Below are positions 7,547 to 16,179 of a stretch of 33,261 nucleotides of DNA, piece by piece. The translations under genes were made by a program, and so were the position numbers. The DNA lies in assembly GCF_000717595.1 (NCBI RefSeq), contig NZ_JNZO01000048.1:1-33261 (forward strand). The letters run 5' to 3'. The notes under the pieces are model-generated. The model was not told the DNA's origin and did not search any database. It was given only the letters and a program-made list of their open reading frames with translations. Positions within the stretch are counted from its first letter, which is position 1, and each line of letters starts with the position of its first letter. Source of the DNA: Streptomyces flavochromogenes. Its GTDB lineage: Bacteria > Actinomycetota > Actinomycetes > Streptomycetales > Streptomycetaceae.

Positions 7547-8283
7547 CGGGAGTCCTTCTCTCGTCCGGTGGGGCCCATCCGGCGGCCCTGGAACCAGAGC
7601 ACCAGGGGCGCCGCGAGGGCTGCCGCGAGGACCGGGACGCCGGCGGGCAGCACGGGCAGCAGTCCGAGGCCGAGCAGGACGGCGATCCCGGCGGTGGCCC
7701 GCTCGGTCGCGGACTTCAGCATGGGGGCGAGCAGGGCCAGGAAGACGGCGGGTCCTGCCGCGTCGAGGCCCCAGGCCGCGGTGTCGCCGATCGCCTCGGC
7801 GCCGAGCGCCCCGAGGAGGGTGGTGGCGTTCCAGAGGACGTACAGCGTGAGTCCGGTGACGGTGAAGCCGATGCGGGCGGCCCGGCGGGTCGGCTGCGCG
7901 AGGGAGACGGCCGTGGTCTCGTCGATCACCCAGTGCGCGGCGAACGGCCTGACGGCCTTCGGCACGGCGAGGAGCTGGGAGAGGCGCAGCCCGTAGAAGG
8001 CGTTCCGGGTGCCCAGGAAGAAGGCACCGGCGGCCGCCGTGAAGGGGTTGCCGCCGGCTGCGAGCGCTCCGACCAGAGCGAACTGCGAGGCGCCGGTGAA
8101 GACGAGCAGGCTGAGGACGCAGGTCTGCAGGACGCTGAGGCCGGAGCCCGCCGAGGTCACGCCGAAGGCGAAGCCTGAGAGCCCGACGGCGACGCCGACC
8201 CCGAGGGCGTCGCGGACGACGGCCGCGTCGGGTTTGGTCGGTGTGCCGTCGCGTATGACGGGAGGTGCTGTCTGTTCTGCCAC
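7543..8283 (-). CDS. azlC: AzlC-family amino-acid exporter large subunit
   Basis: This 246-residue integral membrane protein matches the AzlC family, the large subunit of a two-part branched-chain amino-acid exporter. Family features are GFAFGVTSAGSGLSVLQTC, LVFTGASQFALVGALAAGG, LGTRNAFYGLRLS and HWVIDETTAVSLAQ in the usual order, then about four further helices. A hydrophilic segment of about 25 residues precedes the first helix. GTG 8283 lies 10 bp after the stop of the AraC-type regulator with no strong ribosome site between, which suggests coupled translation in a regulator-azlC-azlD operon. Confidence 0.92.
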   Translation of the reverse strand: MAEQTAPPVIRDGTPTKPDAAVVRDALGVGVAVGLSGFAFGVTSAGSGLSVLQTCVLSLLVFTGASQFALVGALAAGGNPFTAAAGAFFLGTRNAFYGLRLSQLLAVPKAVRPFAAHWVIDETTAVSLAQPTRRAARIGFTVTGLTLYVLWNATTLLGALGAEAIGDTAAWGLDAAGPAVFLALLAPMLKSATERATAGIAVLLGLGLLPVLPAGVPVLAAALAAPLVLWFQGRRMGPTGREKDSR

Positions 8284-8293
8284 GTCAGGGACG

Positions 8294-9139
8294 TTACGGC
8301 AGCCCCGGCGGCCCGGTCTTGTACGTTCTTGCGCGCTGGTACGCCCCCGGCGGCACCCCGACGCTGCGGGTGAAATGCCGGTTGAGGTGCGACTGGTCGG
8401 TGAAGCCGACGGCCGCGGCCGCCTCCGCCGGCGGCGTCCCCGTGTCGAGCAGCTGCCTGGCCCGCCGTACGCGCGCGTCCGTCAGCCAGGTGTGCGGCGG
8501 CATCCCGTACGCGTCCCGGAAGGCCCGGAGGAGGGCGAAGGGACTGGTGCCGAGGTCCGTGGCGAGCCGCTCCAGGGTCGGCGGCTCGCTCATGCGGTCC
8601 TCCAGGACGGCACGCGCGCGTGCCGCGTTCCGGGCGCCCGCCGAGCGCGGCGGGAGCGGGGTGACGATCCCGCCGTGGCTGCGCAGCATCCGGGCGGTGA
8701 CCAGCCGGAGCAGGCTGTCGGCCGCGAGCGCGTTGCCCTCCTCCGCGGCCCGGTGGACGCCGACGACGAGCCGGGCGGCGTACGGGTCGTCCACGACGGG
8801 CGTCGTGAAGCCGACCGAGCCGCGCAGGGCGAGGGTGTCGGCGGCGATGGACCGGACGATCTCCGCGTCGGGGTAGATCGTCCGGTACGTCCAGCCCTCG
8901 GGCACGCCCGCGTGGCCGGTGTGCGGAGTGTCGGGGTTCACCAGGGCGATCTGCCCGGGGCCCGCGTGGACGAGATCGTCGCGGTAGTGGAAGGCCTCGA
9001 CGCCCTCGGTGATCGCGGCGAAGACGAAGGTCTCGTGGGTGTGCCGGGCGAAGGCCTTCTGGATGTAGTGGGCGTGCAGCAGGTCGACCCCGGGCAGCTC
9101 GGAGTACTGCCAGTACCGTGCCCGCTCCCCACTCGCCAT
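8294..9139 (-). CDS. AraC-family transcriptional regulator
   Basis: This 281-residue regulator has an N-terminal cupin-like AraC_binding domain (HTHETFVFAAITEGVEAFHYRDD, then PGQIALVNPDTPHTGHAG) and a C-terminal pair of AraC helix-turn-helices (about 170-270; SPFALLRAFRDAYGMPPHTW and AAAAVGFTDQSHLNRHFTRS). It probably binds a small ligand and controls the azlCD genes directly behind it, 10 bp away on the same strand. ATG 9139 was preferred because a GGAG lies just upstream and the protein then begins at the usual family position; in-frame starts at 9175 and 9190 would add 12 or 17 poorly conserved residues. It is divergent from lhr, with a 102-bp shared gap. Confidence 0.88.
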   Translation of the reverse strand: MASGERARYWQYSELPGVDLLHAHYIQKAFARHTHETFVFAAITEGVEAFHYRDDLVHAGPGQIALVNPDTPHTGHAGVPEGWTYRTIYPDAEIVRSIAADTLALRGSVGFTTPVVDDPYAARLVVGVHRAAEEGNALAADSLLRLVTARMLRSHGGIVTPLPPRSAGARNAARARAVLEDRMSEPPTLERLATDLGTSPFALLRAFRDAYGMPPHTWLTDARVRRARQLLDTGTPPAEAAAAVGFTDQSHLNRHFTRSVGVPPGAYQRARTYKTGPPGLP

Positions 9140-9241
9140 GTCTCCATTCTGCGGCAGGGCCGAGGGGGCCGTCATGGTGCGCGCGGACATGCCGGTCCGG
9201 ATATCCCCAGGTCCGGGCGGTTGTCAGTGCGGGGGTGCACG

Positions 9242-12200
9242 ATGGGGGACATGGTCAGGTCCGCGCTCGACTCGTTCTCCCCCGCGACCCGCAGCTGGTT
9301 CACCGGGGCCTTCACCGCGCCCACGGCGGCGCAGGAGGGCGCCTGGACCGCCATCGGGGCGGGCTCCGACGTGCTCGTCGTCGCTCCGACCGGCTCGGGC
9401 AAGACCCTGGCCGCCTTCCTCGCCTCCCTCGACCGGCTCGCCTCCGCACCGCCGCCGGCCGAGCCGAAGAAGCGTTGCCGCGTGCTGTACGTGTCCCCGC
9501 TCAAGGCCCTCGCCGTGGACGTCGAGCGGAACCTGCGCTCGCCGCTGACCGGAATCCGGCAGGAGTCGGTGCGGCTCGGGCTTGCCGAGCCGGACATCCG
9601 GGTCGGCATCCGCTCCGGCGACACCCCGCCGGCCGAGCGCCGGTCGCTTGCGACCCGGCCGCCGGACATCCTGATCACCACGCCCGAGTCGCTGTTCCTG
9701 ATGCTGACCTCCGCCGGCCGCGAGGCCCTCGCGGGCGTGGAGACGGTCATCCTGGACGAGGTCCACGCGGTCGCGGGCACGAAGCGGGGCGCGCACCTGG
9801 CCCTCTCCCTGGAGCGGCTCGACGAGCTGCTGCCCCGCCCCGCGCGCCGGATCGGCCTGTCGGCCACGGTCCGCCCGGTGGACGAGGTGGCCCGGTACCT
9901 GTCGCCGGGGCGCGCCGTGGAGATCGTGCAGCCGCGGTCGGGCAAGGAGTTCGACCTCTCCGTCGTCGTCCCCGTCGAGGACATGGGCGAGCTGGGAGGC
10001 TCCCCCGCCTCCGAAGGCAAGGACGGCGGCGACAAGCCGTCGATCTGGCCGCACGTCGAGGAGCGGATCGCCGACCTCGTCCAGTCCCACCGGTCCACGA
10101 TCGTCTTCGCCAACTCCCGCCGGCTCGCCGAGCGCCTGTGCAACCGGCTCAACGAGATCGCGTACGAGCGGGCGACCGGCGAAGCGCTCCCCGACGGGGC
10201 TCCTCCCGCGGAGATCATGGCCCAGTCCGGCGCGGCCCAGGGCGCCCCGCCGCTGCTCGCCCGCGCCCACCACGGCTCGGTGTCGAAGGAGCAGCGGGCC
10301 CAGGTGGAGGAGGATCTGAAGGCGGGCCGGCTGCCCGCCGTGGTGGCCACCTCCAGCCTGGAGCTGGGCATCGACATGGGCGCGGTCGACCTGGTCGTGC
10401 AGGTCGAGTCGCCGCCCTCGGTGGCCTCCGGCCTCCAGCGCGTGGGCCGCGCGGGGCACCAGGTCGGCGCGGTGTCGACGGGCGTGGTCTTCCCCAAGTA
10501 CCGGGGCGACCTGGTGCAGGCGGCCGTGGTCACCGAGCGGATGCGCACGGGCGCGATCGAGTCGATGCGGATCCCCGCCAACCCCCTGGACGTCCTGGCC
10601 CAGCAGCTGGTGGCCCTCGTCGCGCTCGACACCTGGCAGGTGGACGACCTGCTCGCCCTGGTGCGGCGGGCGGCGCCGTTCGCCTCGCTGCCCGAATCGG
10701 CGTTCACGGGCGTGCTGGACATGCTCGCCGGCCGGTACCCGTCGGACGCCTTCGCCGAGCTGCGCCCGCGCGTGGTCTGGGACCGGGTCGCCGGCACGGT
10801 CACGGGGCGACCGGGCGCGCAGCGGCTCGCCGTCACCTCGGGCGGCACGATCCCGGACCGGGGCCTCTTCGGCGTGTTCCTCGTCGGCTCGGACCCCAAG
10901 AAGGGCGGGGGCAGGGTCGGGGAGCTCGACGAGGAGATGGTGTACGAGTCCCGGGTCGGCGACGTGTTCACCCTCGGCACCACCTCGTGGCGGATCCAGG
11001 ACATCACCCGGGACCGGGTGCTCGTCACGCCGGCCCCCGGGGTGCCGGGCAGGCTGCCGTTCTGGAAGGGCGACCAGCTGGGCCGTCCACTCGAACTGGG
11101 CCGGGCGGTGGGCGCGTTTCTCCGCGAGGTCGGCGCCCTCTCCGACGACGACGCGCGGCTGCGGCTGCTCGCCGCCGGTCTGGACGCCTGGGCCGCGGAG
11201 AACGTCCTGGCGTACCTCAGGGAGCAGCGCGAGGCCTGCGGCCACGTGCCCGACGACCGGACGATCCTGGTCGAGCGGTTCCGGGACGAGCTCGGCGACT
11301 GGCGGGTCGTCATCCACTCCCCGTTCGGCGCGCAGGTGCACGCCCCGTGGGCGCTGGCGCTCGGCGCGCGGCTGGCCGAGCGGTACGGCATGGACGCGCA
11401 GGTGATGCACGCGGACGACGGCATCGTGCTGCGCCTCCCGGACGCCGACCTGATGGGCCTGGACATGGGCCTGGACCTCCTCGACCACGAGCCGGTCGAC
11501 CCCGGACGGCACCTCGACACGACGTTCGACGCCGACAAGGCGCCCGTCGGCGCGGCCGACGCCCTCTTCGACAAGGGCGAGATCGGTCAGATCGTCACCG
11601 ACCAGGTGGGCGGCTCCGCACTGTTCGCGTCCCGGTTCCGCGAGTGCGCCGCGCGCGCCCTGCTGCTGCCCAAGCGCAACCCCGGCAAGCGCACCCCGCT
11701 CTGGCAGCAGCGGCAGCGCGCGGCCCAGCTCCTCCAGGTGGCGAGCGAGTTCGGCTCGTTCCCGATCGTCCTGGAGGCCGTCCGCGAGTGCCTTCAGGAC
11801 GTCTTCGACCTCCCCGGTCTGACGGAGCTGATGGGGGACATCGAGGCCCGCCGGGTCCGCCTGGTCGAGGTCACCACCCCCGAACCGTCCCCGTTCGCCC
11901 GCTCGCTCCTCTTCGGCTACGTGGCGCAGTTCCTGTACGAGGGCGACTCCCCGCTCGCCGAGCGGCGGGCCGCCGCGCTCTCCCTGGACTCCCGGCTGCT
12001 CGCCGAGCTGCTCGGCCAGGCGGAGCTGCGCGAGCTGCTCGACGCCGATGTCCTGACGGAGCTGGAGCGGGAGCTCCAGTGGCTGACGGACGACCGCCGC
12101 GTCAAGGACATGGAGGGCGTCGCCGACCTGCTGCGGATCCTGGGCCCGCTGACCGAGGCCGGGCTGGCCGAGCGCGGCGCCGAGGCGGGCTGGGCGCCCG

Positions 12201-13900
12201 AGCTCGGGGCGGCACGCCGGGCGATCCGGGTGCGGATCGGCGGCCGGGAGCACTGGGCGGCCGTCGAGGACGCGGGCAGGCTCCGGGACGCCCTGGGCAC
12301 GGCCCTGCCGGTCGGCGTGCCGGAGGCCTTCACCGAGCCGGTCAAGGACCCGCTGGGCGACCTCCTCGCGCGGTACGCGCGGACGCACGGCCCGTTCACC
12401 TCCTCCCAGGCCGCCACCCGCTTCGGCCTGGGCGCGGCCGTCACCGACGGCGCCCTCCAGCGGCTCGCCGCCTCGGGCCGCGTCGTCCAGGGCGAGTTCC
12501 ATCCCTCCGGCATCGGCCAGGAGTGGTGCGACGCCACCATCCTGCGCCGGCTGCGCCGCCGCTCCCTCGCCGCCCTGCGCCACGAACTGGAGCCGGTGCC
12601 CCCTGCGGCGCTCGCCACCTTCCTGCCGCAGTGGCAGCACCTGGGGAGCAACAGCCTGCGCGGCATCGACGGCCTCGCCCGCGCGATCGAGCAGCTCCAG
12701 GGCGCACCCGTGCCCGCCTCCGCCCTGGAGAAGCTGATCCTGCCGTCCCGGGTCCGCGACTACTCCCCGGCGCTCCTCGACGAGCTGACGACCACCGGCG
12801 AGGTCGTCTGGGCGGGAGCCGGGGCGCTGCCCGGCAAGGACGGCTGGGTCTCGCTGTACCTGGCGGACGCGGCACCGCTGCTCCTCCCGCAGCCGCACCC
12901 CCTGGAGCTCTCCGCACTGCACGAGTCTGTGCTCACGACCCTCTCCGGCGGTTACGGCCTGTTCTTCCGGCAGATCGCCGACCAGATCCGGGCCACCACC
13001 CACCCGGACGCCACGGACCCGCAGCTGGCCGACGCCCTCTGGGATCTGGCCTGGTCCGGCCGTCTGACCAACGACACCCTGGCCCCGCTGCGCTCGCTCC
13101 TCGGCTCGGGCCGCACGGCCGGCTCCACCGCCCACCGCGCGCGCCGCACGGTCCCGCGCGGCCGGTACGGCACGCTGACCGCGGCCGCCCGCACCGCCTC
13201 CCGCACCGGCCCGCCCACCGTCTCCGGCCGCTGGTCCCTGCTCCCCCCGCCGGAACCGGAGCCGACCCACCGGGCGCACGCCCTCGCCCGCACCCTCCTC
13301 GACCGGCACGGCGTGGTCACCCGGGGCGCGGTGGCGGCCGAGGGCGTGGAGGGCGGTTTCTCCGCCACGTACCGGATCCTGGCCGCCTTCGAGGACAGCG
13401 GGCAGGCCCGGCGCGGCTATGTGGTCGAGGGTCTGGGCGCGGCCCAGTTCGCGATGGACGGGGCGGTGGACCGCCTCCGGGCCGCCGCGACCGCCCGCGA
13501 CCGCGGGGCGGAGGCCGCGGCGGGCCCGCGCGCGCTGGTCCTCGCGTCGGCGGACCCGGCGAACGCCTACGGGGCGGCTCTGTCCTGGCCCGAGCCCCCG
13601 ACGGGCGCCGGCCACAAGCCGGGCCGCAAGGCGGGTGCCCTGGTGGTGCTGGTCGACGGCGAACTCACGCTCTACATGGAGCGCGGCGGCAAAACGCTCC
13701 TGTCCTGGCCGGCGGACCCGGACGACCCGGCCCTGAAGGCCGCCGCGGAAGCCCTGGCGACCTCCGCGAAGGCGGGCACCCTGGGCACGGTGACGGTGGA
13801 GCGCGTCAACGGAGCGACGTCCCTGACGTCCCCCTTGGCCGCCCCCCTCGAAAAGGCGGGCTTCGTCGCCACCCCGAGAGGCCTCCGCCTCCGCGCGTAG
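9242..13900 (+). CDS. lhr: Lhr-family ATP-dependent helicase
   Basis: This 1552-residue superfamily 2 DNA helicase is the size of mycobacterial Lhr (about 1500). Helicase motifs run in order: Walker A APTGSGKT at 48-55, TTPESL, DEVH at 172-175, the SAT motif (GLSATVRP), then in the second RecA lobe TIVFANSRR, ATSSLELGIDMG and QRVGRAGHQ near 399-407. The last ~700 residues are the Lhr-specific C-terminal region. A Gly/Asp/Lys-rich linker lies near residues 250-265. Lhr translocates 3' to 5' on single-stranded DNA and is DNA-damage induced in mycobacteria. A GGGGG stretch 6 nt before ATG 9242 supports this start; ATG 9251 is an alternative. nei follows 103 bp downstream, the same pairing as in M. 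tuberculosis. Confidence 0.95.
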   Translation: MGDMVRSALDSFSPATRSWFTGAFTAPTAAQEGAWTAIGAGSDVLVVAPTGSGKTLAAFLASLDRLASAPPPAEPKKRCRVLYVSPLKALAVDVERNLRSPLTGIRQESVRLGLAEPDIRVGIRSGDTPPAERRSLATRPPDILITTPESLFLMLTSAGREALAGVETVILDEVHAVAGTKRGAHLALSLERLDELLPRPARRIGLSATVRPVDEVARYLSPGRAVEIVQPRSGKEFDLSVVVPVEDMGELGGSPASEGKDGGDKPSIWPHVEERIADLVQSHRSTIVFANSRRLAERLCNRLNEIAYERATGEALPDGAPPAEIMAQSGAAQGAPPLLARAHHGSVSKEQRAQVEEDLKAGRLPAVVATSSLELGIDMGAVDLVVQVESPPSVASGLQRVGRAGHQVGAVSTGVVFPKYRGDLVQAAVVTERMRTGAIESMRIPANPLDVLAQQLVALVALDTWQVDDLLALVRRAAPFASLPESAFTGVLDMLAGRYPSDAFAELRPRVVWDRVAGTVTGRPGAQRLAVTSGGTIPDRGLFGVFLVGSDPKKGGGRVGELDEEMVYESRVGDVFTLGTTSWRIQDITRDRVLVTPAPGVPGRLPFWKGDQLGRPLELGRAVGAFLREVGALSDDDARLRLLAAGLDAWAAENVLAYLREQREACGHVPDDRTILVERFRDELGDWRVVIHSPFGAQVHAPWALALGARLAERYGMDAQVMHADDGIVLRLPDADLMGLDMGLDLLDHEPVDPGRHLDTTFDADKAPVGAADALFDKGEIGQIVTDQVGGSALFASRFRECAARALLLPKRNPGKRTPLWQQRQRAAQLLQVASEFGSFPIVLEAVRECLQDVFDLPGLTELMGDIEARRVRLVEVTTPEPSPFARSLLFGYVAQFLYEGDSPLAERRAAALSLDSRLLAELLGQAELRELLDADVLTELERELQWLTDDRRVKDMEGVADLLRILGPLTEAGLAERGAEAGWAPELGAARRAIRVRIGGREHWAAVEDAGRLRDALGTALPVGVPEAFTEPVKDPLGDLLARYARTHGPFTSSQAATRFGLGAAVTDGALQRLAASGRVVQGEFHPSGIGQEWCDATILRRLRRRSLAALRHELEPVPPAALATFLPQWQHLGSNSLRGIDGLARAIEQLQGAPVPASALEKLILPSRVRDYSPALLDELTTTGEVVWAGAGALPGKDGWVSLYLADAAPLLLPQPHPLELSALHESVLTTLSGGYGLFFRQIADQIRATTHPDATDPQLADALWDLAWSGRLTNDTLAPLRSLLGSGRTAGSTAHRARRTVPRGRYGTLTAAARTASRTGPPTVSGRWSLLPPPEPEPTHRAHALARTLLDRHGVVTRGAVAAEGVEGGFSATYRILAAFEDSGQARRGYVVEGLGAAQFAMDGAVDRLRAAATARDRGAEAAAGPRALVLASADPANAYGAALSWPEPPTGAGHKPGRKAGALVVLVDGELTLYMERGGKTLLSWPADPDDPALKAAAEALATSAKAGTLGTVTVERVNGATSLTSPLAAPLEKAGFVATPRGLRLRA

Positions 13901-14003
13901 GCAGCTCCCCCGCCCGAGCACAGCCACCAGCTCCAGCTCCCGCACGCACCCACACGTCGCACCCGCACCCGCACAAGACCCAGCCACCCGGCATCATGGA
14001 ACC

Positions 14004-14825
14004 GTGCCCGAAGGAGACACCGTCTGGCAGACCGCCCACCGCCTCCACACCGCCCTGGCCGGCCGGCCACTGACACGCGCGGACCTCCGAGTCCCCCGTT
14101 TCGCCACCGCCGACCTGACCGGCCGCACGCTCCTGGACGTCACCCCCCGCGGCAAGCACCTCCTCGCCCGCATCGAGGGCGGTCTCACCCTCCACTCCCA
14201 TCTGCGGATGGACGGCGCCTGGCGGGTGTACGCCACCGGGGCGCGCCCACACGGCGGCCCGGACCACCAGATCCGCGCGATCCTCGGAAACGCCGAGCAC
14301 ACCGCGTACGGCTACCGTCTCCCGGTTCTGGAACTCATCCGCACCGCCGACGAGCCGGACACGGTGGGCCACCTGGGCCCGGACCTGCTGGGCCCCGACT
14401 GGGGCGCGACGGCCGCCGAGGAGGCGACCCGCCGACTGACGGCGGACCCCGCTCGCGCACTCGGCGAGGCCCTGCTGGACCAGCGGAACCTGGCCGGCAT
14501 CGGCAACGTGTACAAGTCGGAGCTGGCCTTCCTGGCCGGCGTCACGCCCTGGCTCGCGGTCGGCGATCTCAGCCCGGACGTCCCCGCCCGCCTGGTCGCG
14601 ACCGCCCACCGTCTCCTGGACGCGAACAAGGACCGCCCCGACCGCCGCACGACGACCACCCGCCGCCCGGGCACTCCGCTGCACGTCTACGGTCGCGCCG
14701 GTCGTCCCTGCCTCCGCTGCGGCACCCCGATCCGCAAGGCGGAACTCGGCGACCGGGTCACGTTCTGGTGCCCCGGCTGCCAACAAGGTCCCGCCAACGA
14801 GGCCTCACCCGATCCCACCCGGTAA
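14004..14825 (+). CDS. nei: Nei-family DNA glycosylase (endonuclease VIII type)
   Basis: This 273-residue bifunctional DNA glycosylase/AP lyase removes oxidised pyrimidines in base excision repair. The N-terminus MPEGDTVW is diagnostic of Nei: after Met removal Pro2 is the nucleophile and Glu3 the general acid. The H2TH region follows (LLDQRNLAGIGNVYKSELAF, about 155-175), and the C-terminus has a four-Cys zinc finger (CLRCGTPIRKAE...FWCPGC, about 229-255). GTG 14004 is fixed by the need for Pro at position 2. The 103-bp gap from lhr is C-rich with no gene. The stop at 14823-14825 abuts the -35 element of the next gene's promoter. Confidence 0.94.
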   Translation: MPEGDTVWQTAHRLHTALAGRPLTRADLRVPRFATADLTGRTLLDVTPRGKHLLARIEGGLTLHSHLRMDGAWRVYATGARPHGGPDHQIRAILGNAEHTAYGYRLPVLELIRTADEPDTVGHLGPDLLGPDWGATAAEEATRRLTADPARALGEALLDQRNLAGIGNVYKSELAFLAGVTPWLAVGDLSPDVPARLVATAHRLLDANKDRPDRRTTTTRRPGTPLHVYGRAGRPCLRCGTPIRKAELGDRVTFWCPGCQQGPANEASPDPTR

Positions 14826-14855
14826 TTGACGACCCGTCAGATCCAGTCGTACGGT
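14826..14855 (+). promoter_or_regulatory. Consensus HrdB-type promoter, leaderless SDR transcript
   Basis: TTGACG at 14826-14831 and TACGGT at 14850-14855 are separated by 18 bp, a near-consensus housekeeping Streptomyces promoter. The -35 begins at the base after the nei stop codon. ATG 14862 lies 6 nt after the -10, where transcription would start, so the message is probably leaderless. Confidence 0.7.
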
Positions 14856-14861
14856 CCGACC

Positions 14862-15725
14862 ATGACGGACAAGGCGAACACGACGACCGCTCCGGCCACG
14901 ACGACGGCCACGGCCACGACGACCGCGACCGCCACCGCCACCGCCACCGCGACGAACAGGCCACCCCTCCTCGCCTACGACCTCACCCACCGCACGGCCT
15001 TCGTCACCGGCGCCGGCAGTGGCATCGGCCGCGCCACCGCCGTCCTCCTCGCCCAGGCGGGCGCCACCGTGCACTGCGCGGACCGCGACGAGCCCGGCCT
15101 TGAGGAGACGGTCGCCCTCATCGCCCGCGAGGGCGGCACGGCGCACGCGCACCCGCTGGACGTCACCGACCGCGCCGCCCTCGCCGCCGCCGTCCGTGCG
15201 GCCGGCCCCCTCCACGTCATGGCCGCCGTCGCCGGGATCATGCACACGAGCTCGGTCCTGGAGACCCGCGACGAGGACCTGGACCGCGTGCTCGCAGTCA
15301 ATTTCAAGGGCGTGCTCTACGCCTGCCAGGAGGCGGCCCGCTCGATGATCGCGGCCGGCGTCCCCGGCTCGATCGTCACCATGGCCTCGGGCGCGATGGA
15401 CACCGCCAGCCCCGGCCTGCTCTGCTACAGCGTCACCAAGGCGGCCGTCGTGCAGCTGACGAAGACGTTGGCGACGGAAGCGGGCCGGCACGGCATCCGG
15501 GTCAACGCGGTCGCCCCGGGATGGATCCGCACCCCCATGACGGACCGCCACGAGCCGGCCGCCCAGGAACAGGCGGAAGCCGCGATGATCCGTCACTCGC
15601 CGCTGGGCCGGGTCGGGGAGGCCGAGGACATCGCGCACGCCGTCCTGCACCTCGCGTCCGACGCGTCCGCGTTCACGACAGGCCAGATCCTGCGCCCCAA
15701 CGGCGGCGTCGCGATGCCCTGGTGA
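14862..15725 (+). CDS. Short-chain dehydrogenase/reductase (SDR)
   Basis: This 287-residue NAD(P)-dependent oxidoreductase of the classical SDR family is cytosolic. The nucleotide-binding motif TGAGSGIG follows beta-strand 1, the VAG variant of NNAG is in AVAGIMH, and the catalytic set is Ser in MASGAMD plus YSVTK. The sequence closes with the family's ASAFTTGQILRPNGG. Acidic Asp in HCADRDE after strand 2 suggests NAD(H) preference. The substrate is unknown. The first ~30 residues are an unusual Thr/Ala run outside the fold. ATG 14862 was chosen over a TTG at 14826 because that TTG is part of the promoter. The 3' end overlaps the opposing small membrane-protein gene by 53 bp. Confidence 0.88.
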   Translation: MTDKANTTTAPATTTATATTTATATATATATNRPPLLAYDLTHRTAFVTGAGSGIGRATAVLLAQAGATVHCADRDEPGLEETVALIAREGGTAHAHPLDVTDRAALAAAVRAAGPLHVMAAVAGIMHTSSVLETRDEDLDRVLAVNFKGVLYACQEAARSMIAAGVPGSIVTMASGAMDTASPGLLCYSVTKAAVVQLTKTLATEAGRHGIRVNAVAPGWIRTPMTDRHEPAAQEQAEAAMIRHSPLGRVGEAEDIAHAVLHLASDASAFTTGQILRPNGGVAMPW

Positions 15726-15942
15726 TCCGCCGGGCGAGGACGCCCGGCCGTCCCGACGAGGCGGCCACGTGCACCGGCAGCAGACTCAGCCCCCAGCCGC
15801 CCGCGGCCACGGCGCCCTCGACCGTGCCGGCCTCCCCCGGCATCAGGAGCAGGCGCAGCACCGCCCACCACCAGAGCCCCCCGGCCACCAGCCCGATCGC
15901 GACCAGCGCGAGCGTCGCCGGCGGCATCCGTCGCCGTACCAT
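15673..15942 (-). CDS. Small membrane protein of unknown function
   Basis: This 89-residue product is not recognised. One clear transmembrane helix (TLALVAIGLVAGGLWWWAVL) follows a basic start MVRRRMPP, and a weaker hydrophobic stretch (AVAAGGWGLSLLPVHVA) follows, with a strongly basic C-terminus (RRITRASRRRRWG), so a one- or two-pass inner-membrane protein is likely. The evidence that it is real is the textbook AGGAGG ribosome site at 15948-15953, 5 nt before the ATG. It overlaps the 3' end of the SDR gene by 53 bp on the opposite strand. It lies 237 bp downstream of clgR on the same strand. Confidence 0.6.
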   Translation of the reverse strand: MVRRRMPPATLALVAIGLVAGGLWWWAVLRLLLMPGEAGTVEGAVAAGGWGLSLLPVHVAASSGRPGVLARRITRASRRRRWGAGSGLS

Positions 15943-16179
15943 GGCCGCCTCCTGCCGTCGACGCTAGACCGGCAGGATCACCCTGCGGGAGGGCGCACCG
16001 GAGGCAAACCCGGCGCACACGGCCCAGTCGTACGTTCCCCCCACCATGGCACGAGGCACCGGAACCCGGCATCTCAGGCAATGCGCCCCACCTCGTGGGA
16101 GCAGGAGAAAAGCCCCGGCCGACGCCCCCGAAGGGACACCGACCGAGGCTCGACCCCGTATCGCTTCGTACGGCGACGA

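Noticed and set aside
9224..13987. Long minus-strand open frame opposite lhr
   Set aside because: It is the complement of a highly GC-biased gene; the plus-strand frame has all helicase motifs in order.
14826..14861. TTG start extending the SDR by 12 residues
   Set aside because: The TTG is the first triplet of a near-consensus -35 element and no ribosome site precedes it.
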